NCBI RefSeq assembly: GCF_000701505.1
Contig: NZ_JNJB01000012.1
Location: 186,001 to 250,000 of the forward strand
Reading direction: 5' to 3'
Source of the DNA: Dyadobacter crusticola DSM 16708
GTDB taxonomy: Bacteria > Bacteroidota > Bacteroidia > Cytophagales > Spirosomataceae
DNA length: 64,000 nucleotides
Shown piece after piece: positions 1 to 8,807 of this stretch. The notes under the pieces are model-generated. The model had not been told where the DNA came from, made no database searches, and was given only the letters and a program-made list of their open reading frames with translations. The position numbers and the translations under genes were made by a program. Within the stretch, counting starts at the first letter, position 1. Every line of letters begins with the position of its first letter.

Positions 1-131
1 GACTCATCAGAAGCAACTGTAATCGTACCCTGTCGGGGATTATCCAAATCACTGTTTCCAGACCCGCAGTTCAGCAAGCCAAACACTCCGCAGACACCTA
101 ATACTGCCAGTCCTAATAACCTGAATTTCAT
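1..131 (-). CDS. PstS-like phosphate-binding lipoprotein, N-terminus only
   Basis: The reading frame starts at the ATG at 131 and runs off the left edge, so only about 43 residues are seen. The N-terminus is a lipoprotein signal peptide: a hydrophobic stretch ends in the lipobox LLNC (Cys22). It is followed by GTITVASDES, which resembles the start of the substrate-binding domain in PstS-type phosphate-binding proteins. The start codon overlaps the stop of the upstream small membrane gene (ATGA), so it is probably the last visible gene of the exbB-exbD-exbD-tonB operon. PstS-like proteins often follow TonB cassettes in Bacteroidota. The family call rests on a short segment and context. Confidence 0.6.
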   Translation of the reverse strand, partial: MKFRLLGLAVLGVCGVFGLLNCGSGNSDLDNPRQGTITVASDE

Positions 132-349
132 AGTTCCTCCTGATTTCTTCTCCGCCAGACCCTGTATCCTCTGTAAGCGCCATACAAAATAAGTGTGCCA
201 GCAAACGCGTACCTGGGTACGCTTCCAACTGGTAACAACCTAAAAGACAAGGAGGAGAGGATCAAAAAGACCCCTCCTCCTATGTATGTCAAAGCCATCA
301 ACACAGAGGTCAGATCAGCGATCTTCTCATGCAATGGTTTTTCCGTCAT
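128..349 (-). CDS. small two-helix membrane protein in TonB operon
   Basis: This encodes 73 residues with two predicted membrane helices (about 15-36 and 46-62) and a basic C-terminal tail (YRVWRRRNQEE). It sits between tonB (3 bp after the tonB stop) and the PstS-like lipoprotein gene, overlapping the latter by ATGA, so translation of all three is probably coupled. I do not recognise a named family. The tight spacing suggests it is a real accessory gene of the energy-transduction operon rather than a chance frame; what it does cannot be read from the sequence. Confidence 0.7.
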   Translation of the reverse strand: MTEKPLHEKIADLTSVLMALTYIGGGVFLILSSLSFRLLPVGSVPRYAFAGTLILYGAYRGYRVWRRRNQEEL

Positions 350-352
350 GAG

Positions 353-1177
353 TTACTCCAGTTGGAAATTAATTGGCAGGTTGTATTTAACACGAACTGC
401 ACGTCCTGACTGCTTCCCTGGTTTCCACTTCGGCATTGCTTTCACAACGCGGATAGCTTCTTCGTCGCAACCAAAACCCAATCCTTTTAACACTGACACA
501 TCCTGGATACTTCCATCCGTATTAACAACGAATGACATAAAAACCCTTCCGGAAACGTTAGCACGAGATGCTGCACTTGGATACTTGATATTTTTACCTA
601 AGTATTTGTACATTTCCGCAGTACCACCTGGAAATTCAGGCTGCTGCTCAACCACTGTAAAGACCTTCTCAGGCTCAGGTGCAGCTTCAACTACCGTTCC
701 CTTACTTGGGGCAGCGACAGCTTCAGGAGCTACAATGATTTCGTTTGCGTTAGGATCTCCTTCAATGGTCTTATCAGCAACAACAGCCTCTTTGATCTCT
801 TCAACTGTTGGAGGTGGTACCTCTTCAGGAACTTCTTCATCCTTTTTTACCTCAGGAGGCAAGAACTTCACCGTATTCACCTTAGGCTGCTCTACTGGAG
901 GCGGCGGTGGCGGTGGCGGTTCTGCCGGGTCAATTGGCGGCGGTGGTATTTTCATTAAATCCACTTCAACCATTACTTCCTCTTCTTCCTGCCCTGCTGT
1001 CAGTCTATTGATGATAGACGGAGTAAACATTGCAAGAACAAAAAGTGCAGCTCCGATCAGAGTGGCCTTCGTAACATCAGCACGATAGCCTTTACGAAGT
1101 TCAAATGCACCGTACGCCTTATTACGATCAGCAAACACTATGTCATCCAGTGTTGCATTCGGGCCTAGTTCTGCCAT
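353..1177 (-). CDS. tonB: TonB family energy transducer
   Basis: This 274-residue protein has the usual TonB order: a short cytoplasmic N-terminus, one membrane helix (about 38-58), a proline-rich periplasmic spacer (about 75-105, with a run of eight prolines), and a C-terminal TonB domain (about 185-274, beginning near QPEFPGGTAEMYKYL). TonB carries proton-motive-force energy from the ExbB/ExbD motor to outer-membrane TonB-dependent receptors. The N-terminal NKAYGAFELRK segment is typical of the Bacteroidota subtype. It lies 31 bp after the second exbD gene in the same direction, consistent with one transcription unit starting at exbB. Confidence 0.93.
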   Translation of the reverse strand: MAELGPNATLDDIVFADRNKAYGAFELRKGYRADVTKATLIGAALFVLAMFTPSIINRLTAGQEEEEVMVEVDLMKIPPPPIDPAEPPPPPPPPVEQPKVNTVKFLPPEVKKDEEVPEEVPPPTVEEIKEAVVADKTIEGDPNANEIIVAPEAVAAPSKGTVVEAAPEPEKVFTVVEQQPEFPGGTAEMYKYLGKNIKYPSAASRANVSGRVFMSFVVNTDGSIQDVSVLKGLGFGCDEEAIRVVKAMPKWKPGKQSGRAVRVKYNLPINFQLE

Positions 1178-1208
1178 GGCGCGTATTAGTTAATAGGTTA
1201 GATAAAAA

Positions 1209-1790
1209 TTATTGGTCTTTCGGAACAATCTTGTCACCCAACAGCTTCTTTTCAGAATCCGTCAAAGTTTCCACAAGCGCGTACCTTTTGGATTTCGTAA
1301 TTGCCATCTCATCCAATACGTCAACCATGTTCTTGTAGGTTGATACCTGGGTTGGCTTGATTACAACTACAAAAGGATCGTTCCCTTTTTCGTCTTTCGG
1401 GTTAGCAGCATTGATACGTTTCTGAGATGCAAAAATTACACTTCGCAAATCAAATCCGTAACGCGTTGTCTTCAAAGACGCTTCTGCCTTATCGTCATCC
1501 GCAGCTACTCCGTCCAGATAGTACACATCATCATTGGCACCCATGAAAAGGGTCAACACCTTTGATGCTTTTAAAGGTTCGGTTTTCTCCTGATCTTCCT
1601 TGTCAGTTTTATCGGGTACCGCTAACGACATCGAAGTAGGCTTCGACATGGTTGTTGCAAGCATAAAAAACGTGATAAGCAAAAATCCTAAGTCCACCAT
1701 TGGTGTCATGTCTACACGGGTAGACATTTTCTTACCCCGAACCTTACCGTCGCCTTTGCCACCACCACCCGATTCTTCAATTGCTGCCAT
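1209..1790 (-). CDS. exbD: ExbD/TolR biopolymer transport protein (second copy)
   Basis: This 193-residue protein has a glycine/lysine-rich N-terminus, one membrane helix (about 32-48), and a periplasmic ExbD/TolR domain. The helix starts with the conserved Asp of the proton path (Asp33 in DMTPMVDLGFLL). It is the stator partner of ExbB in the proton-driven motor that energises TonB. It follows the other exbD by 37 bp and precedes tonB. Two different exbD genes in tandem are usual in Bacteroidota TonB cassettes and imply a mixed ExbD complex. Confidence 0.92.
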   Translation of the reverse strand: MAAIEESGGGGKGDGKVRGKKMSTRVDMTPMVDLGFLLITFFMLATTMSKPTSMSLAVPDKTDKEDQEKTEPLKASKVLTLFMGANDDVYYLDGVAADDDKAEASLKTTRYGFDLRSVIFASQKRINAANPKDEKGNDPFVVVIKPTQVSTYKNMVDVLDEMAITKSKRYALVETLTDSEKKLLGDKIVPKDQ

Positions 1791-1827
1791 TTCTTGCTTT
1801 AATTAAAATGAATTACTTAATAACACC

Positions 1828-2442
1828 CTAATCGTTTGTGTAGCCGGCAGGCGCTTGCTCACTACCTGTTATCAGGTTGAACTTATTAATGTTCTGCGAC
1901 TGTAAATTAGACAGCACATCCTTGAAAACAGGGAACTTCGACAGATTATCACCTTTCAGTGCGATACGAAGCCGGTTGTTTGCTTTACGAGCTGCATAAA
2001 CCCAGTCAGCAAGTTCACTGGCACCAGTTGAGTCAACAGGGATACCAGGCTGTTTAACTTGGGACATTTGCTCTTTCGGCATATTCAGCCAAGGTTTCAA
2101 TTGATTCAAAGGAAACCCAAAACTGGACTGCACAGCGAACTTGGCCTTTTCAGTATCAGTGAATGTGATCCCTTTTGATTGCCCGATGTTTTCCAACATC
2201 GCCGCTCTCACTGGCTGAGCATCCACGCCAAAGAACACTTTACCTGCTTTGTCGATACTAATGACCATGATATCATCATCCGGAACCTTGATCTGAGAAA
2301 TCGAAGATGGAGTAGTAATCTCAGCATCGTTCGACTTAAAAGTCGCAGTCATAATGAAGAAGGTCAATAGTAAGAACGCTACATCAGTCATCGCCGTCAT
2401 ATCCGTATGCGGGGCGTGCTTCTTAGGTCTTACCTTTGCCAT
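1828..2442 (-). CDS. exbD: ExbD/TolR biopolymer transport protein (first copy)
   Basis: This encodes 204 residues with a short basic N-terminus, one membrane helix (about 18-35) beginning with the proton-path Asp20 (TAMTDVAFLLLTFF), and a periplasmic domain. It has the ExbD/TolR architecture and lies 62 bp downstream of exbB. It differs clearly in sequence from the next exbD, so the two are old paralogues rather than a recent duplication. It acts in the inner membrane with ExbB to couple proton flow to TonB. Confidence 0.92.
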   Translation of the reverse strand: MAKVRPKKHAPHTDMTAMTDVAFLLLTFFIMTATFKSNDAEITTPSSISQIKVPDDDIMVISIDKAGKVFFGVDAQPVRAAMLENIGQSKGITFTDTEKAKFAVQSSFGFPLNQLKPWLNMPKEQMSQVKQPGIPVDSTGASELADWVYAARKANNRLRIALKGDNLSKFPVFKDVLSNLQSQNINKFNLITGSEQAPAGYTND

Positions 2443-2504
2443 ATCAAATATATAAGTTTTTTTTATATTAACGAAACTACACTATAAAATAGTTCAAAGA
2501 ACTA

Positions 2505-3344
2505 TCAATAATGTGCAGCAAAGTTTGACTGTAGGCTCATGCCGATTTCGTCAATGCTGTAAGTAAGATCGTCAACACGGCTGTTCAGGTAAGCGTATGA
2601 GATAGTAGCAATTGCCGACGTACCGATACCAAGTGCGGTATTGATAAGGGCCTCAGAGATACCAGTCGCAAGAGCCGCTGAGTCAGGTGAACCTGATGTA
2701 CCAAGAGCCGCGAACGCTTTAATCATACCGATTACCGTTCCAAGAAGTGCAAGAAGTGTAGATGCACCCGCAAGTGTAGCGATAATAGTAAGGTTTTTCT
2801 GCAGCATTGGAAGTTCAAGCGTAGTAGCTTCTTCGATTTCTTTCTGAAGAGCTGCCAGCTTTTGTTCTTTGTCAAGAGCAGTCTCAGTAGTAAGCTGCTT
2901 GTATTTCAGAAGACCTGCTTTGATTACATTACCAACAGATCCTTTTTGTCTGTCACATTCTTTGATTGCTTCGTCAATTTGGTTTTTGTCCAAAAGGCTT
3001 CTCACTTTACGAACAAAAGAATCAATGCTTCCAGATCCTGACGCTTTGCTCAAAGTGATCAAACGCTCGATCGTGAAAGTTAATACAATAAGGAAACAGG
3101 TCATCAAAATTGGTACGATAGGACCGCCTTTGTAAACGATTCCATAGTAATCTCCGTCGATTGGACCTTTTTCGTGATCACCATCTTTAAAGTGTTCCGG
3201 GGCTCCCAGAACGAAAATGTACACGCATAATGCAATCGCAAATAGTAGAGGGATTACCAATGCCGGGTTTAAACCGCCTTTGCCTTTTGTTGCCGCCGCA
3301 GCAGGCTTTGGAGCAGGTGCCGGACTTGTAGCTTTCTTTTCCAT
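2505..3344 (-). CDS. exbB: ExbB/TolQ/MotA proton channel protein
   Basis: This 279-residue protein belongs to the MotA/TolQ/ExbB family. It has an Ala/Lys/Pro-rich N-terminus, a helix at about 25-45, a second near 75-95 (GPIVPILMTCFLIVLTFTIE), and the long paired C-terminal helices of the proton-channel domain (about 180-265, including LGTVIGMIKAF and GISEALINTALGI). It is the first gene of the exbB-exbD-exbD-tonB operon. The start at 3344 leaves room for a leader of about 110 nt from the -7 element at 3462-3469. Function by family: proton-conducting subunit powering TonB. Confidence 0.93.
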   Translation of the reverse strand: MEKKATSPAPAPKPAAAATKGKGGLNPALVIPLLFAIALCVYIFVLGAPEHFKDGDHEKGPIDGDYYGIVYKGGPIVPILMTCFLIVLTFTIERLITLSKASGSGSIDSFVRKVRSLLDKNQIDEAIKECDRQKGSVGNVIKAGLLKYKQLTTETALDKEQKLAALQKEIEEATTLELPMLQKNLTIIATLAGASTLLALLGTVIGMIKAFAALGTSGSPDSAALATGISEALINTALGIGTSAIATISYAYLNSRVDDLTYSIDEIGMSLQSNFAAHY

Positions 3345-3461
3345 CAGACTTACTTTTAAAGGTTAAATTGAGATTTTGGTTGTGAATTAAATAAAATTTT
3401 CGGTAAAAACTGGTTTTGGTAAAATAAAATTTCGATTGCTTTTTTCAATTATCGACATCTA

Positions 3462-3469
3462 CAAAAGTA
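3462..3469 (-). promoter_or_regulatory. putative -7 element upstream of exbB
   Basis: Read on the minus strand this is TACTTTTG, a full match to the Bacteroidota -7 consensus TAnnTTTG. It lies about 120 bp before the exbB start. A TTG that could serve as the -33 element is 23 bp further upstream, slightly longer than the usual 19-21 bp. Confidence 0.4.
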
Positions 3470-3913
3470 TGAGTTTTCCTTTTAAAAAAAAGCAAGCTTT
3501 TGGTCAGATTTTTTATTTCTGATTTCAACTGGAAGCTGAAAAATTGAATATTTTAAAGATCGCCTCGCCCACTATTTTCTTAAAAAATCTAAGTTTAGTA
3601 CTGATTAAGAACCAAATATCATAAGCTTATATACGTTACTTAATTGTACTCTTTGCGCCAAAGCCTTCATACATGTTTTTTAAAGCCGATAATTGTATTT
3701 CAAAATATTTCAAGAATAACTTAGAAAAGCAAATATTATTTTTCTCCTACTAAGTGTCTTAACAACAATTTTACAATTGCCTCCTTGCTGTTCGTCTGAT
3801 TCATTCCGTTTTTGACAAAAATCAACATGAACGAAGACCAACTTTTTTAATGCTACCCGAGACATTATCCGTCCCAATCCCCACGTCGCAGTAGCGGTTT
3901 GGCAAAAATGAGG

Positions 3914-3921
3914 TAATTTTG
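3914..3921 (+). promoter_or_regulatory. putative -7 element for gatC
   Basis: The sequence TAATTTTG matches TAnnTTTG and lies 48 bp upstream of the gatC ATG. No TTTG is found at the best -33 distance, so the call rests on the -7 element alone. Confidence 0.42.
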
Positions 3922-3968
3922 ACATTCCGTCAGTAGTTACTACTGCAACTTAACAAATTCTTAATACC

Positions 3969-4256
3969 ATGAAAATCGATCGCGACGCACTTTACAAGGT
4001 AGCCCACCTGGCCCGCCTCGAAATACGTCCTGAGGAAGAGGAAGCTACGTTGAAAAGTATGGATTCCGTACTAAACTGGATGGATCAGCTCAATGAGATT
4101 GACACTGAAGGAGTAGAGCCGCTTACGCACATTCTCGACGAAGTAAACAGCTGGCGCACCGACGAGGCCGCCAATACTCTGAGCAGGGAAGATGCGCTTG
4201 CAAATGCCCCTTCTAAAAATGAGCGTTACATTATGGTACCGAAGGTGATTGAATAG
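3969..4256 (+). CDS. gatC: Asp-tRNA(Asn)/Glu-tRNA(Gln) amidotransferase subunit C
   Basis: This encodes 95 residues, the normal GatC length. Family features are the N-terminal VAHLARLEIRPEE segment and the central LNWMDQLNEIDTEGVEPLTH motif, followed by a short tail. GatC stabilises GatA and helps GatB in the transamidation of mischarged Glu-tRNA(Gln) or Asp-tRNA(Asn). gatA and gatB are not in the window, as is common in Bacteroidota. It converges on the nitrilase-family gene with only 6 bp between the stops. Confidence 0.94.
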   Translation: MKIDRDALYKVAHLARLEIRPEEEEATLKSMDSVLNWMDQLNEIDTEGVEPLTHILDEVNSWRTDEAANTLSREDALANAPSKNERYIMVPKVIE

Positions 4257-4262
4257 CAGTGC

Positions 4263-5054
4263 TCAATGCAATGTAAAAGGATCGGCGTCAGATAGTGCAG
4301 GAAATTTGTTACGGTATCCTTCGAGCTCGCTCTTTGAAAAGCGTACGATCTTGATCACTTCCTTGTCGCCAAGTATGCAGGCCGGCTCTCCCAGATAGTC
4401 CAGCGCAACAGAGTCTCCCTGGTAACTCAAGCCATTTGGGTCTTCTCCCACCCTGTTCACGCCCACAACATAGCACTGGTTCTCAATGGCCCGCGCTTTC
4501 AATAGCGTATTCCAGGCGTGAGCTCTTTTCGCGGGCCAGTTTGCTACGTATATAAGTATGTCGAAAGGATCAGTAACGTTGTTTCGGCTCCATACCGGAA
4601 ACCGGAGATCATAACAAATGAGCGGTGTGATCTTCCAATCTTTCCAGATTAGGGTGAGCCTTGTGTCCCCTGGCTTATACGATAGATTCTCCTTTCCCAT
4701 TGTAAAAAGATGACGCTTGTCACTGAATACGAATGAAGCGTCCGGTTTCACACAAAATACCCGGTTATAGAAATTCCCGCCTTCTTTAACAGCAAAGCTT
4801 CCGATCAGCAATGCATTCGTTTGCGCAGCAATTTGCTTCATCCACCTGGTAGTGGTCAAATTCACAGGTTCTGCAAGATTGGTGTTCATCGTAAAGCCGG
4901 TATTAAACATTTCCGGCAGCACAATTACATCCACTGCTTCGGCGATCTCGGCAATCTTTTCTTCAAGTGAGGCCAGATTAGAGGTAATATCCTCCCAATA
5001 AAGGTCGGTTTGTACCAGCGCAACCGATAATGAATCCGAATGAACCTGAGGCAT
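4263..5054 (-). CDS. nitrilase-superfamily amidohydrolase (omega-amidase-like)
   Basis: This 263-residue protein has the carbon-nitrogen hydrolase fold and the complete catalytic triad: Glu48 (VLPEMFNTGF), Lys113 (DKRHLFTMG) and Cys147 (PLICYDLRFP). Sequence style and length fit the YafV/NIT2 group, whose members remove ammonia from alpha-ketoglutaramate or ketosuccinamate as metabolite repair enzymes. The exact substrate is inferred from the subgroup. The gene is read in the same direction as def, 38 bp downstream of it. Confidence 0.88.
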   Translation of the reverse strand: MPQVHSDSLSVALVQTDLYWEDITSNLASLEEKIAEIAEAVDVIVLPEMFNTGFTMNTNLAEPVNLTTTRWMKQIAAQTNALLIGSFAVKEGGNFYNRVFCVKPDASFVFSDKRHLFTMGKENLSYKPGDTRLTLIWKDWKITPLICYDLRFPVWSRNNVTDPFDILIYVANWPAKRAHAWNTLLKARAIENQCYVVGVNRVGEDPNGLSYQGDSVALDYLGEPACILGDKEVIKIVRFSKSELEGYRNKFPALSDADPFTLH

Positions 5055-5092
5055 AGTTACCCTCTGACAAAAGTGGCTATATATATATGTAC

Positions 5093-5674
5093 CTACCGTC
5101 GGCCGGGGAAGCGCATCCGGTAGTCTGCATCGACATTCCCTTTCGAGATATCAGTCAACTTCTTTTTGATAAACTGTCTTTTCAAAGTCGGTAAATAGTC
5201 GACGAACAACTTACCGAGCAAGTGGTCATATTCGTGCTGTATTACACGTGCCGCCATACCTGAATATACTTCCTCATATTCATTCCACTCAATATCGCGG
5301 TACCTGATGCGTACTGTTTCAGGACGGTACACATCTCCCCTGATCCCGGGTATGCTCAGGCAACCTTCCTCAAACGCCCACTCTTTGCCAGTCTCTTCCA
5401 GGATTTCGGGATTGATAAAGGTTTTCTTAAAATCTGCCAGTGACAAATCCGGCTCATCATCCTCGTCTTCCTTCTCAGCAAAAGGTGTTGCATCTACTAC
5501 GAAAACCCTCACATTCAAACCAATCTGCGGTGCAGCCAATCCAACTCCATTCGCAGAATGCATTGTTTCAAACATATCTTCAGAAAGCTTTTTTAAATCC
5601 ATTTCGTCTTTTTCGACAAATCTGGTTGGCTTTCTTAAAATCGGGTCACCGTAAGCTACAATCGGGTAAATCAT
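5093..5674 (-). CDS. def: peptide deformylase
   Basis: This encodes 193 residues with all three deformylase motifs: GVGLAAPQIGL (43-53), EEGCLSIPG with metal ligand Cys105, and QHEYDH with metal ligands His147 and His151 and catalytic Glu148. The enzyme removes the formyl group from the N-terminal Met of new proteins. An acidic insertion (about 67-78) lies between motifs 1 and 2. The gene is 12 bp after ruvX in the same direction, so the two are probably co-transcribed. Confidence 0.96.
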   Translation of the reverse strand: MIYPIVAYGDPILRKPTRFVEKDEMDLKKLSEDMFETMHSANGVGLAAPQIGLNVRVFVVDATPFAEKEDEDDEPDLSLADFKKTFINPEILEETGKEWAFEEGCLSIPGIRGDVYRPETVRIRYRDIEWNEYEEVYSGMAARVIQHEYDHLLGKLFVDYLPTLKRQFIKKKLTDISKGNVDADYRMRFPGRR

Positions 5675-5686
5675 TGGTTTTTAACT

Positions 5687-6124
5687 TTATTGACTAGTAA
5701 AATTTCTTGCATTGCCCCTGCCTTCCATAAATGACTGCAGAATGATAGTGGCGCTTACCTTATCTATATTTCCTTTCTCTCTCCTGTCGCTCTTCTTAGA
5801 TCCGGCCGAAATCATAGATTGCAGCGCCATGTAAGAGGTAAATCTTTCATCGTGCGTGTGCACAGGTATTTCAGGAAAGTCTTTTTGGATCAACTTGATA
5901 AATGTCTGAACTCTCGCAGCGTTTTCACTATCTGTGTTATCCATCTTTTTGGGCATTCCAACTACAAATGCTTCGACTTGCTCCTGTGAAATATATTTTT
6001 TCAGGAAAGTCCGTAAATCATGCGTTGGTACCGTATCCAGCGCTGTGGCAATGATCTGCAATGGGTCTGTCACTGCAATTCCGCTGCGTTTGGATCCAAA
6101 GTCAATTGCAAGTAATCGCGCCAT
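5687..6124 (-). CDS. ruvX: putative pre-16S rRNA nuclease / Holliday junction resolvase YqgF
   Basis: This 145-residue protein has the RNase H-like YqgF fold: it begins LAIDFGSKRSGIAVTD with the first catalytic Asp, and has FVVGMPKKMDN in the centre and HDERFTS with a second acidic residue. The family is reported to process the 5' end of 16S rRNA and has been proposed as a Holliday junction resolvase. It is divergent from recJ, 115 bp away, and precedes def. Confidence 0.93.
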   Translation of the reverse strand: MARLLAIDFGSKRSGIAVTDPLQIIATALDTVPTHDLRTFLKKYISQEQVEAFVVGMPKKMDNTDSENAARVQTFIKLIQKDFPEIPVHTHDERFTSYMALQSMISAGSKKSDRREKGNIDKVSATIILQSFMEGRGNARNFTSQ

Positions 6125-6227
6125 TTCTTAAAGATTGTTAACAGGTTGCAAAGATAAGACCTTTCAACTAGCTTTTCCCGATGTACGAACGGATAATCCG
6201 TTATGAACAGGGGTCACAGAATCCAGT

Positions 6228-6235
6228 TATATTTG
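6228..6235 (+). promoter_or_regulatory. putative -7 element immediately before recJ
   Basis: TATATTTG is a full match to TAnnTTTG but ends only 4 bp before the recJ ATG. If used, transcription would start at or next to the ATG and the message would be leaderless. No good -33 TTTG is seen at 19-21 bp, so it could be a chance match. Confidence 0.35.
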
Positions 6236-6239
6236 CGGC

Positions 6240-7964
6240 ATGATTGACAAGCGTTGGATACACCATCCTGAATTTACATCTGAGCAGCAGCAGACTGTTG
6301 CAGACCTTGCCGCTGCCCTGAACCTGAACCCTTCACTAGCTGCTTTGCTGGTACGTCGGGGCATACTAGACTTTGAACAATCCAGAAACTTTTTCCGCCC
6401 CGAACTTTCCCACATTCACGATCCATTCCTGATGAAAGATATGGATCTGGCAGTGGAGAGGCTTATTGAAGCAATTGACAGAGGCGAGAAGATCCTGGTA
6501 TATGGAGATTACGACGTTGATGGAACCACCTCAGTAGCATTGTTCTATGGGTTTTTAAAAAGATTTTATGCAAATCTGGACTACTACATCCCCGACCGCT
6601 ATGAAGAAGGCTATGGCGTTTCCTGGCAGAGCATTAATTGGGCAAGCGAGCATGGGTTTTCTTTGATAGTCACACTCGACTGCGGCGTAAAATCTGTTGA
6701 TAAGGTTGAAGCAGCAACCGAAAAAGGCATCGATTTTATCATCTGTGACCACCACCGCCCCGGCCCTGAACTACCCAAAGCAGCGGCTGTACTTGATCCG
6801 AAGCGCGAGGATTGTGAATATCCCTATAAAGAGCTGACAGGCTGCGGCGTCGGATTCAAGCTTTTACAGGCTTTTTGCATTAAGCAGCATATTGATATCG
6901 AATTGTTGTTCGAATACCTCGATTTACTTGTCGTCAGCATAGCCGCAGATATCGTACCTATTACCGGAGAGAACAGGGTACTCGCATTTTACGGTTTGAA
7001 GAGATTAAATGCATCCCCAAGAACCGGTATCAAAGCATTGATCCAAGTTTCGGGAATGACCGGACATTTAGATATCACCAATGTTGTCTTTGGGTTAAGC
7101 CCCCGCATCAACGCTGCCGGCAGGATCAAGCATGCCAAAGAGGCTGTGAGACTGTTGCTTTCCGAGCTGGATGAAGAGGCAATGGAATTTGCTATGGAGA
7201 TCAACAAGCACAATACCGAGCGGCGGACATTTGATTCCAGCATTACCGAGCAGGCACTTTATATGATCGAAAACGACGATTGGTTTACCACAGCCAAAAG
7301 TACCGTGCTTTATAAGGAAGACTGGCACAAAGGTGTAATTGGGATTGTGGCCAGCCGCTGCATTGAAAAATATCACCGTCCTACGATCATACTTACGCAT
7401 TCACACGGAAAAGCCGCCGGATCTGCCAGGTCGGTGCCGGGATTTGATGTATATGAAGCAATCGAAGAATGCGCAGACCTGCTTGAACAATACGGCGGGC
7501 ATACTTTTGCGGCAGGACTTACATTGCCTCTCCAAAACATCGAAGCATTCAGATCGCGCTTCAATGAAATCGTGAGCAGCAGGATTCTTCCGGACCAGAT
7601 GGTGCCGATGATTAACATCGACACACTGCTCCATCTCGAATCGATTTCTCCGAAATTCTATAATATTATCCGGCAAATGGGACCGTTTGGCCCCGGTAAT
7701 ATGACGCCCGTTTTTGAATCCAGATTGGTGACTCTGGCGAGCAGGCCGAGCATTATGAAAGAAAAGCACATCAAGTTCGATGTGAAGCAAGGGAATTCCC
7801 AGGTTTACTGCGCAGTAGGCTTCGGCTTGGCCCGGTTTTATCCGGATCTTATCTCGGGTACACCGTTTTCAATCTGCTATTCGCTGGAAGAAAATAACTT
7901 TCGCGACAAAAAAACGTTACAACTCTCTTTGAAAGACATTAAGCTGCACGAGAACGAGCAGTAA
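6240..7964 (+). CDS. recJ: single-stranded-DNA-specific exonuclease RecJ
   Basis: This 574-residue protein has the DHH phosphoesterase core: DYDVDG at 90-95 and CDHH at 169-172, with the DHHA1 domain in the second half (GGHTFAAGLTL) and the C-terminal OB-like domain (about 455-570). RecJ degrades single-stranded DNA 5' to 3' in recombination and repair. The length matches the family. It is followed after 15 bp by lptB in the same direction. Confidence 0.95.
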   Translation: MIDKRWIHHPEFTSEQQQTVADLAAALNLNPSLAALLVRRGILDFEQSRNFFRPELSHIHDPFLMKDMDLAVERLIEAIDRGEKILVYGDYDVDGTTSVALFYGFLKRFYANLDYYIPDRYEEGYGVSWQSINWASEHGFSLIVTLDCGVKSVDKVEAATEKGIDFIICDHHRPGPELPKAAAVLDPKREDCEYPYKELTGCGVGFKLLQAFCIKQHIDIELLFEYLDLLVVSIAADIVPITGENRVLAFYGLKRLNASPRTGIKALIQVSGMTGHLDITNVVFGLSPRINAAGRIKHAKEAVRLLLSELDEEAMEFAMEINKHNTERRTFDSSITEQALYMIENDDWFTTAKSTVLYKEDWHKGVIGIVASRCIEKYHRPTIILTHSHGKAAGSARSVPGFDVYEAIEECADLLEQYGGHTFAAGLTLPLQNIEAFRSRFNEIVSSRILPDQMVPMINIDTLLHLESISPKFYNIIRQMGPFGPGNMTPVFESRLVTLASRPSIMKEKHIKFDVKQGNSQVYCAVGFGLARFYPDLISGTPFSICYSLEENNFRDKKTLQLSLKDIKLHENEQ

Positions 7965-7979
7965 TCTGAATTGACGGAC

Positions 7980-8711
7980 ATGATACTGAAAACCGAGAAC
8001 CTGGTTAAAAAATACGGCGCGCGACTCGTCAATAATAATGTAAGCTATCAGGTAGAACAAGGCGAAATCGTAGGGTTGCTGGGACCAAATGGCGCTGGCA
8101 AGACTACTTCGTTTTATATGGCTGTGGGATTGGTGAAACCCAACAGCGGTAAAGTATTTCTGGATGATAAGGATATTACAAGCCTGCCAATGTACAAGCG
8201 GGCAAGACTTGGGCTGGGCTATCTGGCGCAGGAAGCTTCCGTTTTCCGGACACTTACTGTGGAGGAAAATATCAAAGCTGTGCTCGAAATGACTGATCTG
8301 TCGCGAAATGATCAGAAGCTGAAAGTAGAAGAACTCATTGAAGAATTCCACCTGGGGCACGTTCGAAAAAGCAAAGGAATGGTATTGTCGGGAGGCGAAA
8401 GAAGGCGCACCGAAATTGCCCGCTCACTTGCCGTAGATCCAAAATTCATTCTGCTCGATGAACCGTTCGCCGGAGTTGACCCCATTGCCGTGGAAGATAT
8501 TCAGAGCATTGTTGCCAAATTAAAACATAAAAACATAGGTATCCTGATTACCGACCACAATGTAAACGAAACACTTTCAATCACCGATCGTGCTTACTTG
8601 TTGTTTGAAGGCAAAATTTTGAAACAGGGAACTGCAGAGGAATTAGCGGAAGATGAAGTAGTAAGGCGCGTTTACCTGGGTCAGCACTTTGAATTAAAGC
8701 GCAAAGTTTAA
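7980..8711 (+). CDS. lptB: LPS export ABC transporter ATP-binding protein
   Basis: This encodes 243 residues from the ATG at 7980; an in-frame TTG at 7971 would add three residues but the ATG fits homologues better. It has Walker [10 protein letters not shown] (35-43), signature LSGGE (136-140) and Walker B ILLDE (157-161), followed by the FAGVDPIAV segment typical of LptB. LptB powers LptFG, which pull lipopolysaccharide from the inner membrane onto the Lpt bridge. No lptF, lptG or lptC genes are adjacent. Confidence 0.93.
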   Translation: MILKTENLVKKYGARLVNNNVSYQVEQGEIVGLLGPNGAGKTTSFYMAVGLVKPNSGKVFLDDKDITSLPMYKRARLGLGYLAQEASVFRTLTVEENIKAVLEMTDLSRNDQKLKVEELIEEFHLGHVRKSKGMVLSGGERRRTEIARSLAVDPKFILLDEPFAGVDPIAVEDIQSIVAKLKHKNIGILITDHNVNETLSITDRAYLLFEGKILKQGTAEELAEDEVVRRVYLGQHFELKRKV

Positions 8712-8728
8712 CAGATACAAAATAGAAA

Positions 8729-8760
8729 AGGGAACGCTACCTGGCATTCCCTCTCTTATA
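8729..8760 (+). terminator. possible weak terminator after lptB
   Basis: A 6-bp stem (AGGGAA / TTCCCT) with a 12-nt loop is followed by a pyrimidine-rich tail rather than a clean T run. It is a plausible but weak end for the recJ-lptB transcript. Confidence 0.3.
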
Positions 8761-8807
8761 ATTATTCACCATGAACTGTATTGCTAGCTGTTAAGGCTAA
8801 CTGTCCA

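Larger units (their letters stand above)
3345..3961. other. AT-rich divergent intergenic region, no gene seen
   Basis: About 620 bp lie between exbB (minus) and gatC (plus). The sequence is AT-rich and holds the divergent promoter elements at 3462-3469 and 3914-3921. A 71-codon minus-strand frame at 3710-3925 has poor protein-like composition and no recognisable start signal, and I do not regard it as a gene. Confidence 0.6.

Noticed and set aside
195..1088. Long plus-strand frame opposite tonB
   Set aside because: It is the mirror of the Pro-rich tonB gene (poly-Gly/Ser product) and has no independent start signal or domain.
3710..3925. 71-codon minus-strand frame between exbB and gatC
   Set aside because: Poor composition, no motif, and it covers the gatC promoter element.
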